From Paracyclopina nana (lineage: Eukaryota > Arthropoda > Copepoda > Cyclopoida > Cyclopettidae): a stretch of 64,000 nucleotides of DNA. Below the pieces are notes generated by a model that had not been told where the DNA came from, did not search any database, and worked only from the letters and a program-made list of their open reading frames with translations. Position numbers and translations under genes: made by a program. Positions 1 to 10,882 of the stretch are shown here, one piece after another. Positions within the stretch are counted from its first letter, which is position 1. The number at the start of each line of letters is the position of its first letter. The stretch spans positions 13,962,501-14,026,500 of the forward strand of contig JAGUCH010000002.1 in assembly GCA_019096065.1 (NCBI GenBank), written 5' to 3'.

Positions 1-3000
1 TGGAGATGTCCTGACAAAGAAGCAACATTGGAAAATGCCTCAGAAGTGAAAGAACTTGTGACAGAATCTGTAGCTGAGTTTTTCAAAGCTGCCTTAACGT
101 CTTCCAAATCAGGACTTGTGTTCAATGACTTGTCATATGGAACTTCTGGATCAAACTTGAACCTACTGATGCTCAACTTGGTGCAGGGTATTGTTGAGCC
201 TTGGAAAAGGCCCATGCTGGCAAATGTTGTAATCCATGCTTTGGCGGCTTGCCCAGACCAGTTGAGGCCTTACATCATCAGGCAATTGCAGCCACTTTGG
301 CAGCCAAGACATTCAGAGTCATGGTTTCAAGTGGTTGACTTTCTTTATGCAATCCTTGAAAAACTCAATGTAAGCAAAATAATTCAAGATCTCAAGGTGA
401 AACCCAAGCTCCTTACTACTGTACTGAGCAATTTTCTTTGCAATGAAAGGATTTTCAAAGAAGTTATTCTTGAGAGTTTGAAAACTGATGATGCTCTTGT
501 CAAGCTGAAAGGAGTGGAGCTTCTTGGCTTATTTTTGAACATGCTTGCCTTTGTGATGAAGAGTAGCCAAGTGCTGTCAAGTGTTAGAAAGCAAATTTTG
601 TTCAGACTTCAAGACAAACTGCCTCCTTTGAGCATGATTTTAGATGTGTGGAACCAGGAGGCAGGAAAAGGAGTTGTTCAACTTGAGGACACTGACCTGG
701 AGGCCCATGAAGAGAAGACTAATTATTTGCTTATTGCCACTCAAGTCATAAGCTTTTATCTCAACCACTACCCTGACAAGTTTTCATCATCTGATTTAGA
801 TCTTCAAGTAATGCTTCAGAAGGTCAGCCAATCCGACATAGACAAAGATGGTACTGTCCAGCTGCTGCTTCTGAAGCACATGATGGCTTCTCATGGAAGC
901 AATCAAACCAATCAAAAGCATTTGAACACCTTAATCAGCATTGCTTGCAAAAGTCTTGATGAAGAAAATGGTGCACTTGCTGTTGAAGCAATTTTCACCT
1001 TGTTGGTCAAGCACGATTTATGCTTGAGGCCTGATGATATAAAAGTGTGGCTTGCTTTTGTCAACACAGACAAGTTAGGCAAAGTTTGTCAACTACTGGC
1101 TGAAGAAATTGGAGAGCTTCTTGAAAATAAAGATGCCATCATGGATGAGATAAAAAAGGAAGTGAGCCAGCTTTCTTTTGATGATTCTGTTGGAACTGAT
1201 GACAAGCAAGACATTTTGGAAAAATTGATGAGAGCCGATATGGATTTGGATGACACACTGCGAAGTGAATCACCATTTTTTTCAATTAGCCCATTGACTT
1301 GGAAGCTGATGAAATCGAAAGCACTGATGCACCACAAACCTTACTATCAAAAGTGCTTAGTTGCCTCATTTGTTGTGCAATCAAATCCAAAGCCATTTTT
1401 GGAGATCCTTACAAGGCAAGACTTTCGATCATTCCCTTTGATCAAGTCTTTGATTGACCAACCATCAAGCATAGACATGCCAGAGTGCAGACACCAGGAA
1501 TTTGCCAATAGTCTGAAAAAGTATAGCCTTTTGGCTAAGTTCAAGATTGATCCAAACAATAGTGCTGAGTCTCTTCAAGACCTGAGAAGAACTATTTCAG
1601 AAAGTGACTTTGCTATGGTTCTTAGTCAAGATCTTGTGCTCCATTATTTCAACCCTTTTCTTAAACATGAAGAAGGCTTTGAAGAACTGCATCTTTTGAT
1701 AGCAGAAATTTTTGCCCAAACTCAATTCTGCCACAGCCATTTGTTGGTACCATATTCCAAGAAGACATGGATGCTTCTCAATGAGGCATTCAAGAAAAAA
1801 AGTGTTGAGGCTTCTCCTCTGTTCACCAACATATTTGAAGTCTTACCTTTTACAAATCAAGAAGTTATGTCTTTGGTAGAGGCATTATGTGAAACTCCCT
1901 TGACTTGCAAGTTTTCAATTGTAGCTCTTGGTGCTCTCTTGAAAAAGCTGTGCTCATCTGATCAATGGTCTCTTGCAAACCTATCCAGTCGATGCGCTAA
2001 GGCCATTGCTAATGCCTTAGAAGGGGTATTGAGTGAGCCTAAATATGAGGAGGTCCTTGAGCTGTTCCTCAGATCCATATCCATCTTAATTTTGATAAAT
2101 GCAGAGCTTGGCAAGCTTATTTCCCACACCCACATTTCACTTGCCTGCAAAAATGGAAGAAAACCAGCTGTGGAGTTCATCCAGAGGATGCTAGAGAATG
2201 ACATGAAGACCCATGGGTCTAATTTCCAGAAATGGATATTGAGCAATGTGGCTTCAGCTAAAGCATTTTACCAACCACTTAAATTGCTACTGAATAGTGA
2301 CAAGTGTAAGCCCAAATTTTCTAGTGTACTTGGGGAACACTTGATTGAGCAAGGACATCTGGATGAAAAATTGGAAGAATTACTCAGCATTCTTGTTGAA
2401 AAGTACCAGTTTGATGTGTCAAAAGCTGTACTGAGGCCTTGTCGCCCAATGGTGCTTCAGGCTAAGGCATCTCAAAACCATAAGGCTTTGGTGGAAAAAG
2501 TTATCATTCCATTGATGAAGGATTGTGTGAAGTATGCAAAATCGAACTCTGCAGAATCAGCAAAGTATGCTGTTTCTTTGATAAAAGAAAGCCTTGAAGA
2601 CCTTGACTTTGACCTTTTCAAAAATCAGTTGGTGATTGATGAATGGCCTGGATTCATCAAGTCAGCTTTGAAGCATGGGTTGAAGTCTGATTGTGGGTCT
2701 CATTGCCTTGAAGCATTAGATATACTGAGCCAAAACATCCTGAACAATGCGAAAGCTCTACCTGAAGCCAGGGCAATGTATTCCTTGATCTGTGGCCACT
2801 CCCAATTTGTTGCTACCTTGTTTTCTAGTAGCTCAACTTCTGTGTCTAAGAAGGAGGCCCTTCTTGCCTTAATCCTTACCTTGGTCAAGTTTGATCCCAA
2901 GATTTGCTCCAGCCTTCAAGTACCCATTTACTTGGGCTCGTACAATGCCACCTTGAGCTTGGCTGACCAAATCATTCTGGAGATACTGTACATTCATGAG

Positions 3001-4227
3001 ACTGAAGGATCTGTGAATTTACAGGCTTTTAAGCCTTTAGTTTGGGGCCAGGCAGCCGTCCTTAAGTTTTCAGTTCTGAAAGCTTCATCAGCCAAAATAA
3101 CAAAAGCTCCGAAAATGTCAGAGATATTGGCTGCAATCCAGCCTGAAAAAATGATACAATCAGCTCTGAATTTCCCTGTCACATTTGATCATGTGACTAA
3201 TGACAACTATGATCCCAGATTCTTCCTTCCCTTGCTGTGCCAATTATGCTCGCCTGAAAACTTTGTCGACAAACATTTAAAGCTGATTGAGAGTGGAGGC
3301 CTTGCTTTGGCCTTTGCAAGCCTCAGTTGTAGAGATGAGCAAATCAGACTAATGGGTATTGTAGCTCTGCATCGAATTTATGCCCAAATGGAGAGTGCAA
3401 GGAAGTCCCTTTCAGCAGAGAAGAAAGTGTGGCTCCATCTAGTGGACATTTTACGAAATGGTCTGCTGAAATTTGCTGACAAGAAAAATGCAGTACCTCC
3501 CAGGATTCCTCACATGACCACAGCATTCTTGGTGAAAGCAACTAGGGTCATCTCCAACCCCTTGGATCCAATGTTCAAGGGTGTCAGTAGCTTCATTTTG
3601 GCCAAGCCCATGATGGATTTGTTTGAAGTGCCCGAGTTCCTGAGGCTTTTCCACAGCAGTGATGTCACCCACCATGCAGTTGAACAAGAGTGGATTCTCA
3701 GTGTGATCAAAGATGGCCTTAAGGATGAGTTGGATTATGGGATACTTCAGCAGAACTTTATCATGAAAATGCTGCTCTCATTCTATGATTCTGTCCTTGG
3801 TAAGGAATCAGGGGCTGGAATCAGGTCACTTGTTTTGGAGACTGTGCAAGCCATGTGCAGCATGCCCACTCCAGCATTGGATATGATAAGAAATCAAGCA
3901 ATTTTGCTGTGGCTCTTGGCTGTTGACAATAATGAAGACATGCCTAAAGTGGCTGAAATATTGAAGTGCTTGTATGATTGTACCAAATCAAATCTGAGCC
4001 AGCAAACAAGCTTGGAAATGGCCAATTTGGCCTTGAAACTTCTGCATGAAAGTGATGAAGTGGCCAAAATTGTTTTGCCCATCTTGGTTGGCTTGGTAGA
4101 CAAGATTGAGCGAAGTCTACGAAAGGCTGTCATCGATGTGAAGTCTGTTCAGGGTCATGTTTCTCAGTTGAAGGATCCAGAAATTGATCGAGACTTAATT
4201 AAACTTGTACATTTGTGCAGAGAATAA
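1..4227 (+). CDS. URB1: URB1/NPA1 ribosome biogenesis factor, 5'-partial
   Basis: The frame is open from base 1 to the TAA at 4225-4227, so the window holds the last 1408 codons of a longer protein (vertebrate URB1 is about 2,270 residues). There is no ATG at the left edge, so the N-terminal Npa1 region lies outside. The protein is leucine-rich, helical and HEAT-like throughout. The segment encoded from about 3499 (PRIPHMTTAFLVKA), with the following LFHSSD and EWILSVIKDGL, matches the conserved C-terminal NopRA1 region of URB1 as I know it. URB1 is a nucleolar scaffold for early pre-60S particles. A 4.2-kb stretch without an intron is unusual here, where other genes have introns every few hundred bases. 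An AATAAA overlaps the stop codon region. Family assignment is by remembered similarity; a different HEAT-repeat nucleolar protein such as UTP10 is less likely. Confidence 0.82.
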   Translation, partial: WRCPDKEATLENASEVKELVTESVAEFFKAALTSSKSGLVFNDLSYGTSGSNLNLLMLNLVQGIVEPWKRPMLANVVIHALAACPDQLRPYIIRQLQPLWQPRHSESWFQVVDFLYAILEKLNVSKIIQDLKVKPKLLTTVLSNFLCNERIFKEVILESLKTDDALVKLKGVELLGLFLNMLAFVMKSSQVLSSVRKQILFRLQDKLPPLSMILDVWNQEAGKGVVQLEDTDLEAHEEKTNYLLIATQVISFYLNHYPDKFSSSDLDLQVMLQKVSQSDIDKDGTVQLLLLKHMMASHGSNQTNQKHLNTLISIACKSLDEENGALAVEAIFTLLVKHDLCLRPDDIKVWLAFVNTDKLGKVCQLLAEEIGELLENKDAIMDEIKKEVSQLSFDDSVGTDDKQDILEKLMRADMDLDDTLRSESPFFSISPLTWKLMKSKALMHHKPYYQKCLVASFVVQSNPKPFLEILTRQDFRSFPLIKSLIDQPSSIDMPECRHQEFANSLKKYSLLAKFKIDPNNSAESLQDLRRTISESDFAMVLSQDLVLHYFNPFLKHEEGFEELHLLIAEIFAQTQFCHSHLLVPYSKKTWMLLNEAFKKKSVEASPLFTNIFEVLPFTNQEVMSLVEALCETPLTCKFSIVALGALLKKLCSSDQWSLANLSSRCAKAIANALEGVLSEPKYEEVLELFLRSISILILINAELGKLISHTHISLACKNGRKPAVEFIQRMLENDMKTHGSNFQKWILSNVASAKAFYQPLKLLLNSDKCKPKFSSVLGEHLIEQGHLDEKLEELLSILVEKYQFDVSKAVLRPCRPMVLQAKASQNHKALVEKVIIPLMKDCVKYAKSNSAESAKYAVSLIKESLEDLDFDLFKNQLVIDEWPGFIKSALKHGLKSDCGSHCLEALDILSQNILNNAKALPEARAMYSLICGHSQFVATLFSSSSTSVSKKEALLALILTLVKFDPKICSSLQVPIYLGSYNATLSLADQIILEILYIHETEGSVNLQAFKPLVWGQAAVLKFSVLKASSAKITKAPKMSEILAAIQPEKMIQSALNFPVTFDHVTNDNYDPRFFLPLLCQLCSPENFVDKHLKLIESGGLALAFASLSCRDEQIRLMGIVALHRIYAQMESARKSLSAEKKVWLHLVDILRNGLLKFADKKNAVPPRIPHMTTAFLVKATRVISNPLDPMFKGVSSFILAKPMMDLFEVPEFLRLFHSSDVTHHAVEQEWILSVIKDGLKDELDYGILQQNFIMKMLLSFYDSVLGKESGAGIRSLVLETVQAMCSMPTPALDMIRNQAILLWLLAVDNNEDMPKVAEILKCLYDCTKSNLSQQTSLEMANLALKLLHESDEVAKIVLPILVGLVDKIERSLRKAVIDVKSVQGHVSQLKDPEIDRDLIKLVHLCRE

Positions 4228-4607
4228 ATTTGAACTCTTCTGCAAGGACACCAAATCATCAAAAAGAATTTAGTATTGTGGAGGCATCAAATCATGGAGA
4301 GCATCGTTCATCTATGCCATGGCTCTGATAGGAAATTGGAATTGTTCCTATTAAGTCAGTCTAGCAGATAAATAGGTTTTGGTCAGCAGCAATCAGAAAT
4401 TCCATTTCCCTATTTTCCCCATGTTCATGCAGGTGGTATTTTGCCATCCTCAGTTGCAACTTAAGTGTTGCATTTTTAGAGATCACAAAAAACTGCTAAC
4501 ACAGTTCTAGCAATATTTTGAGGTCTATGCATGAATCAACTTCAGCAAGGGAAGAGAACAGTGCAAATGAGAAAGTCTCATTAGTGACATCATGAGGTCT
4601 GGCAAGA

Positions 4608-4613
4608 TATAAA
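4608..4613 (+). promoter_or_regulatory. TATA box of the peptide precursor gene
   Basis: TATAAA lies 48 bp before the ATG at 4656. An ACAGTC initiator-like sequence about 30 bp downstream (near 4640) would give a 5' UTR of only about 15 nt. The rest of the 4228-4655 spacer after URB1 shows nothing else I recognise. Confidence 0.6.
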
Positions 4614-4655
4614 TTGGCCTTCTTTGCAAATGTGTCCAACAGTCAACATCTGACC

Positions 4656-5137
4656 ATGAGGGGAGTATTATCTATCTTTTTGCTCTGTCTCCTCGGAATT
4701 CATTTCATAGCTGCAGCCTCATCCATCCAAGATTCAAATTGTAAGAGACAGCCTTGTATATTGAAATTTTTTGTTACTTAATTTCTTTTCTTGCAGCTCA
4801 TTTTTTGAGGTCACTCAAGAGCTCCTCAGGTACAGCCAATGCTGGTCATTTTATGAGAGCCTTGAGGTCAGATGGAACCCATTTCCTCAGGGCCCTGCGA
4901 GCCTTTGGTTCAAAGGACTTGCAACGGATTCTAAGGTCAGATCCCAATGATGCCAATGTTGATGACTTTGATGAGGCTGAGTTCAACCGAGGCTTGAGGC
5001 AAAGTGACCACTTTCTGAGGTCACTCAGAAGCCCCAAGGATTTCATGAGGATGGTGAGGTCCGGAGACTCTGGCAGCCATTTCTTGAGGAGCCTCAGAGA
5101 TTTGCCATCTCTGAATGAGGAGGAGGAGCAGTTCTAA
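4656..5137 (+). CDS. secreted multi-copy peptide precursor with RxxR units
   Basis: Exons 4656-4740 and 4797-5137 join in frame (GT at 4741, AG at 4795-4796) to give a protein of about 141 aa. The first 22 residues form a signal peptide (MRGVLSIFLLCLLG, then hydrophobic to AAAS). The mature part repeats a short unit: HFLRSLK, HFMRALR, HFLRALR, LQRILR, FNRGLR, HFLRSLR, FMRMVR and HFLRSLR. All but the first of these end in an RxxR furin or proprotein-convertase site. An acidic spacer (DDFDEAE) and an acidic tail (EEEEQF) complete a typical neuropeptide precursor layout. No Gly precedes the basic residues, so the peptides would not be C-terminally amidated. AATAAA follows at 5191-5196. I do not recognise the peptide family; a defence peptide is possible, but the repeats favour a signalling peptide. 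Confidence 0.75.
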
Positions 5138-5355
5138 GTTGATTTGTTTAAAAAGTGTGTCATTCATCAATCAAAAGGGGGTAATATAAAAATAAATGTT
5201 GTGAGATTACCAAGTTTTCACTAGTTTTAAAACTGGCATTTCTGAATATAGGATGGAAATAAATTGCACATCAAACTGTTTGAACTCTAGAACAAAATGG
5301 TGTTTACTTCTTTTCTTTGAATCATAAATAGTAGTCTTTGATGAGCAATGGTGTA

Positions 5356-7463
5356 TTAACTTGAATTGTATGGATATGGTATGGGAATCCATCCTTTAGT
5401 GCCATCATCTTCATCTGTCCTCTGATTGGTTCTCTTTATTGTGGCCTGAATGGACTTGGGCTGCCTCAAAAATGGATTGTCATTGCCTGTCCCAGATGGC
5501 TGCTTGAGCAGGTTCTCCCTCTTGACATTGTACTGGTTAGAAATGACAGGCTGATGTTGCAAAATTGGGTCTTGAATGGCAAGTGTGTTCACATTATTGG
5601 TGTACACTGGTTGAGCCACATATTGGCTAGTGGCTGTTAAAAAAACCAATGTAGTAATAAGCATTAAAAAATTAATTAGTTTTCTCACCTGAAGGCTGAG
5701 CATAGTTGTTGGTTGGTGTCAGCTGATCAGTGAAGCCAGTTTGGTAGGCATAACCAGTATTGGGAGCAACAGAGTAAGGGTCTGAAACCTGTGGGGCAGC
5801 ATAACCTGAATTATGGGCATGATCCTGTGGAAATAAGGCAGTTTCAGGTTTCAAACACTTCATGTTGAGTCTCAAATATTACCTGAGGACTGGCATATCC
5901 CCCACTTATGCCCACTGAAGATCCATGGTCATGGCCATGAGTCTAAATATGCAAAATTGTAATTAGAGTGGCCAATTGTAAATTCCATGTTACTTACCTG
6001 ACTGAGATCCTGGTAGCCTGCACATGGGTCACCATGGTGAGCACTCAGCTGAGCTAGGTCAAGTTCAAAAGGTAAACATTGGTTCTGCTCAATATACTCA
6101 GTTGTCTCAACTGGGACCTTGGTACACTTCTCCTTTTGGACTGGGACACATTGAGTATTTGGAGTTCTGTGACACTTGGTCTCGGGGTAGCAGTGCTGGC
6201 GAGGTTGGCTCTCACAGTGCTGATAACAGGATGTTTTTACTTGCAATAGTATGGCTTACTTTATTAAATATGGCAATTTTTAAGTCTCATTGTTAGCTGA
6301 TGCGCAATATGCGTTCCCATGAAGAATGTTAATCTGCTGCATATTTTTTTACCCTTGGTTAAGGTCAACATTTTGATAAATATATATTAAACTATTGACA
6401 CAATAGTAAAAAAGGACATATATCCTTGTAAGAGCTTGAACGTTCATTTGGTTAGCAGCATTGATTTTTGTACATTTGTCAATCATAGGTAACTGTAGTA
6501 ACTCTTGCAAATGCATCCCATACGTAAATAGATGCATGGTGTTTTACCTGCTGATATCCACTGTTGTCACAGATGGTCTGGTAAATAATGTGACACCTGG
6601 TCTCCTCTTTGCAATGCTGGTGGTATTCAGTGTGACACTTTTCATCATACACAGGATTGCATTCTTTTACCCATTTTGTCTTGGGCACTGGCACTTTATG
6701 TTTGCGGCATTTCTGGCAATCTATTTCCTTAGCTTGCCTCACAACCGGAATGGGCACAGATTTGCACACCTACAGGTTAATTGGCTTTTTGCTGACTTGC
6801 CATTTTTTCATTGCTTAGTGAGAATTTCTCACCTGCTCGTAATGCTCATAAAAGCACTGCTCCACATATTCAATTTCGCATTTTGGCACATAGTAATCTC
6901 GGCATGGGCATCCACATTTCCCCTTACCAAAGACGCCTAAATCGCAAAAATATTAGCTAACACACAATGACAGCTTCGTTTAAGACCTTGGTATCCACCT
7001 AATTTTCTGCAAATCATTTTTCATCACAAAAAGTTTAGTTTTTTATATTTCATAAAGAGATCAAGGCCTTGAACTTGCATGACAAAAAGTGTTGCAAAAA
7101 AAGGGAGCTTGACCAAGTGGAAAAAATGTTCTACAATATACAATTAGAAAAGGGCATGCATAACATAATAGTACATTAAGAAAAATGCAGCCTAAAAAGG
7201 CAGCAATTTTTTCATGCAATAAAATAATGGTGAAACTGTCATAGTTGCTCACCCTCTCCAAGATCATTGATGCCACCAAAAATACCTATATATGATATAC
7301 AGTGCAGGTGAACATTAACAACACAACAATTAATGTATGAAAAAAGAAAGATGATTTGCTACGTACCATTGAGGAGATCCTCCTTGAACGAGATGAGATC
7401 TTCAAACAAATCGATGCCCTGGACTCCATGAGAAAGTGCAAAAATGCACAGCAAAATTATGGC
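5356..7463 (-). CDS. secreted Cys-rich protein, first exon missing
   Basis: Nine exons on the minus strand join in frame: 7463-7367, 7285-7253, 6998-6987 (12 nt), 6936-6833, 6769-6548, 6219-5998, 5942-5883, 5824-5689 and 5633-5356 (stop TAA). The first of these starts inside a signal peptide (AIILLCIFALSHGVQG), so a short upstream exon with the ATG lies above 7463; I could not place it. The mature protein begins with an acidic segment, followed by two Cys-rich blocks with pairs such as KCGCPC, CQKCRKHK, KCHTEYHQHC and KCHRTPNTQC. The C-terminal third is rich in Gly, Tyr, Pro, Gln and Asn. It is probably an extracellular or cuticle-associated protein. I recognise no named domain. The splice chain is well supported by phase; the function is unknown. 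Confidence 0.7.
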
Positions 7464-7936
7464 CTGTCAAATAAAGCAGGTAAAAACGTGAATTATGGCA
7501 ACATAAATAGATAAAAAATTCAAATCTTAGCTGAAATACAGAAGACTACATGTGCAGATAACTCATAGGAAAAAGTACTAAACTGGCTATGAATGCATAT
7601 TCAGAAAATATTCTGTAATGCTTTTGAATGTGAAAAACAAAAAAGGGAAATTGGAGAATTTAGAAGTGTTGAAAAGAAACCTTGACCAAAGCAAAAAGAG
7701 GGGAAATGTCAACACTAAACAAGCTTTAATTGATGCATGACTTTGATGAAAAAAATCTCTTTCTTGGCAGTAATATCATCAAACTTAATTAAAATGAATT
7801 ATTAAACTTGGCTTCAAGTTGTGATGCAATAAAACCACGATTTTCTACCTTACAAATTCAATTCCACATCATTGTAAAATTCAAGATCACATTTTGGCAC
7901 ATAATCAGTCAAGCAAAAAAACAGTGCTACTTCCTG

Positions 7937-8616
7937 TGCTAAATACCGCACACAGCAAAAAAAATGGAAATGCATTCGAAAAAAATTGACGGCAATTATT
8001 CTAATTGCACTCATAATCAAAATAAATTGTTTTCACTTAGTGTTTACATTAATAGAACCGACCAGGCAAAATAAAAAATATTTATATGAATTTCGTCGCA
8101 TGACAGCAAAAAATAAGTGATGCATCAGTTTTTTCTTGATAATTTTCAGGGTTGCCAAGGAAAAATTGAATTTTCTCGTTTTTTCCGATTTACATTGATT
8201 TTTTCTATTCTTTCAAAAAAGACGGGAAAAGACTCAATCTTTCCACCAATATCACTTAAAAGTCCTTTATTTCTTAAATATGTGACACAAAGTTAAGATT
8301 CCTGTACTGTCCAATTTTGAATGGACAGACTCATAGTGTGCGGTATTTAGTAGGCAGACATACTAAATACCGCACACACTAAAAAAAACGGTAAATAACC
8401 GGATTTTGGTTCAGCAATCCGGATTAAGTCATTCATATAGGTATGTGTTCATGCTTACTCGTGTTGGTATTCACAAAAAAAAATAATTTGTGTTTTCCTT
8501 CAGCCAGTTTGATAAGTTCATTGATATAATATAATATAAAATGCTGTGTGCGGTATTTAGTAGTGTGCGGTATTTAGTAGTGTGCGTTGCGTTGCGTTTG
8601 TGTGCGGTATTTAGTA
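7937..8616. repeat. cluster of a 17-bp motif in both orientations
   Basis: GTGTGCGGTATTTAGTA occurs forward at 8336-8352, 8546-8562, 8563-8579 and 8600-8616. It occurs as the reverse complement at 8361-8377, and with one change at 7937-7953. The copies at 8336 and 8361 form a hairpin with an 8-base loop. Those at 8546 and 8563 abut head to tail. The pattern suggests terminal repeats of small non-autonomous DNA transposons, or a protein-binding array. No transposase is seen nearby. Confidence 0.7.
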
Positions 8617-9800
8617 TGTACCCTTTCAACACGTGCAAACTGTTCGCAATTGTTACTTACCTTCATTATTATGGTTCTGAGAGATTTTTGGAAATGCCCA
8701 AATTTGGCCCAAATTATTGCTTCTTTTCACTTTTGCCTAATGAATTCTTAGGATCGATTTCTTCCAAAGATTCCCCAATCCCTTCACTTTATTGTTTTCT
8801 ATATTCTAGAAAGAATTGTTTGTGGTCATTTGAAATATTTGAAATGTCTTGCTTTTTACCCACCCTATTTAAGCTAAGAGGAATTTTTAACAGCTTTAAT
8901 GGCACACGTCTGACATCTACACAACTAAAATGGGAACTGAACGCAAAATTCGGGAATGCAATGGTGCAGAAAGATGCGTTCAAAAATAAGGCACACACGC
9001 TCTGTAGCAGTACTGCAGCACGTGCATGAAGAAAACCAGCAAGTTCTTCCATGCTAAGTCAAAGGGCCAAGAAGGTTTGACAAAAGAAAAGGAGGGCGCA
9101 ATTAATAAAACAAGGCAATTAAGTGATGTCAAGGTTGTCTTGGATTGCCTAAATATTAAGTTGGCTTTTCATTGAAGATACCTCAGCTGATAGATGGCAT
9201 TAGGAGTAACCTCCGATTCTTTTTCAAAGTCGCTTCAACTAGTTCGTCGCATAATCGTTATCATTTGGCTTTTTGACTTCTAAAAACGAAATATTTGGCG
9301 TTCTTGTCAAGAAACGAGAGATTTTCTGCCTTTTCCAGAAAGCTCCACCGTGTATCAAGCTTGCTTTTCTTGGGCAAATTGTCCTGCAAAGCACACAATT
9401 ATTACTCACTGTGCCTATAAAATGGCAACAAAACTGGATTAAATCTTACTTTTAAAAAGTTAGAAGACTAAAATATTTGTAAATTAGTTGAAATATACCA
9501 AATCTGTTGACTTTAAAAATTGATCGGAGGTTCAATTTTTTTAGATCGGGGCTTGTAGCGGAGCAGGTGCAAACAGAAACAGATCGAAATTCAATTTTCA
9601 GCCTGCTTAGCCTACGCTGCTATTAGCTGGGCTATCATTATCTCCTCCTAGCGGCAAAAATCATTACTAACAGAGCCTCCGTAAGCAAAGTCCAATTTAA
9701 GCTGAGCGTAAGAAGACTTTAAAGCCTTGCTGAGATCTGTCAGTTTATCATAGATAAAATGAATGATGAGATGACTCCACTTAGTCTCCAAAGCCTGCAA

Positions 9801-9918
9801 ACTGAGACTCAGTAGATATGAGAGGCTACTGAGTCTATTTAGAAAAATGTACCAACTGCTCAGTCTTTTCCCTTTACTGAGTCAGATTAATCAGCTGAGT
9901 CTTATATCTGCTACTGAG
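9801..9918. repeat. degenerate ACTGAGTC repeat cluster
   Basis: Six ACTGAGTC-like words (ACTGAGAC, ACTGAGTC, GCTCAGTC, ACTGAGTC, GCTGAGTC, ACTGAGAC) occur within about 120 bp at irregular spacing, in an otherwise AT-rich stretch. Some contain TGAGTCA, an AP-1-like core. It may be a decayed minisatellite. Confidence 0.4.
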
Positions 9919-10882
9919 ACCATACAAATTACTGCTATCAACATAGAAAACCGCCTCTAGTGATTTCAGTTTTTTAAAGATTTCTGGCTGCTTAAAAATA
10001 GGCAATAAGTCAAAGATTTTTTTTCAGTTTTTTTTCGAATCAGCCTTTCATGACTTATTCTGCCAATGGATACCAATTTCTTGGGCATGCCTCGACAATG
10101 AAAAAATGAGGCATGACACCTGACCAAATTCAATATCATACAACATTGATAATATGCTTTATGAGTAATGCACACAAGGATCTTTTTGTGAGCTAACAAG
10201 GGTTAGCCTGTGTGACAAATTCCAGGCCAAAAATTCAAGTGCCACACTAGGACAATGTGGAGGTTTTTTTGCATTTTTTCTCAGGTTATTTTATGAAGAT
10301 TTTTAGAAGAAGGAAGTTCTTTGTGCAAGGATTGAAGTGTTGTTGGTGCCGTTATAATTTGAAAAAGTTTTATGAGAAGTGTGAAACACGCCTTGTTATA
10401 ACATAATGTACATTTCCGTCTATTAATTAGCAAAATAAACTCAAGTAATTTTTTCATTAAAAACATGCATGGAAAAAGTTTGGAAATCAGAAATAAAAGC
10501 AATTGGCACCTTTTATATGCCACTTCAAGGATTGTTTGAACAAATTCTTCACTATGAAAAAGAGGAATGAGTTACTTTTTGGTGTGGAATTCTTGAAGAT
10601 TTTGAGATTAGCATAAAATTGGAGAAGACTTCCTTGACCAAAAGCAAAGATTATTTTATTAGCCACATTGTTGTCAACTTGACCTTGCAGACTTATGAAG
10701 ATTGCCCACAAAATAAGATTATTTGATTTCCGCATGAAGAAACAATGTGACCATTATGAGTATCTCTATTCATGACTTATACTAGTATGATAGCTTAGGA
10801 ATCAATATTGATGATTGAATAAAGTCAAAGATTTTTCCAATACTTGCATCTTTATTCAAATATGATATTTTGGTTTAGAAAT

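Larger units (their letters stand above)
7464..10882. other. gene-poor stretch, 3.4 kb
   Basis: No coding region is convincing here. The missing first exon of the Cys-rich gene may lie in the part nearest 7464. The segment 7900-8620 carries the repeated 17-bp motif described separately, and 9800-9920 carries repeated ACTGAGTC-like words. The rest is AT-rich, with many homopolymer runs of A or T. Open frames at 8541-9029 (+) and 8789-9052 (-) show no family features and overlap the repeats. Confidence 0.6.

Noticed and set aside
8541-9052. Open frames of 162 aa (+) and 87 aa (-)
   Set aside because: The plus frame begins inside the 17-bp repeat cluster, and both are low in conserved features and lack splice or promoter support.
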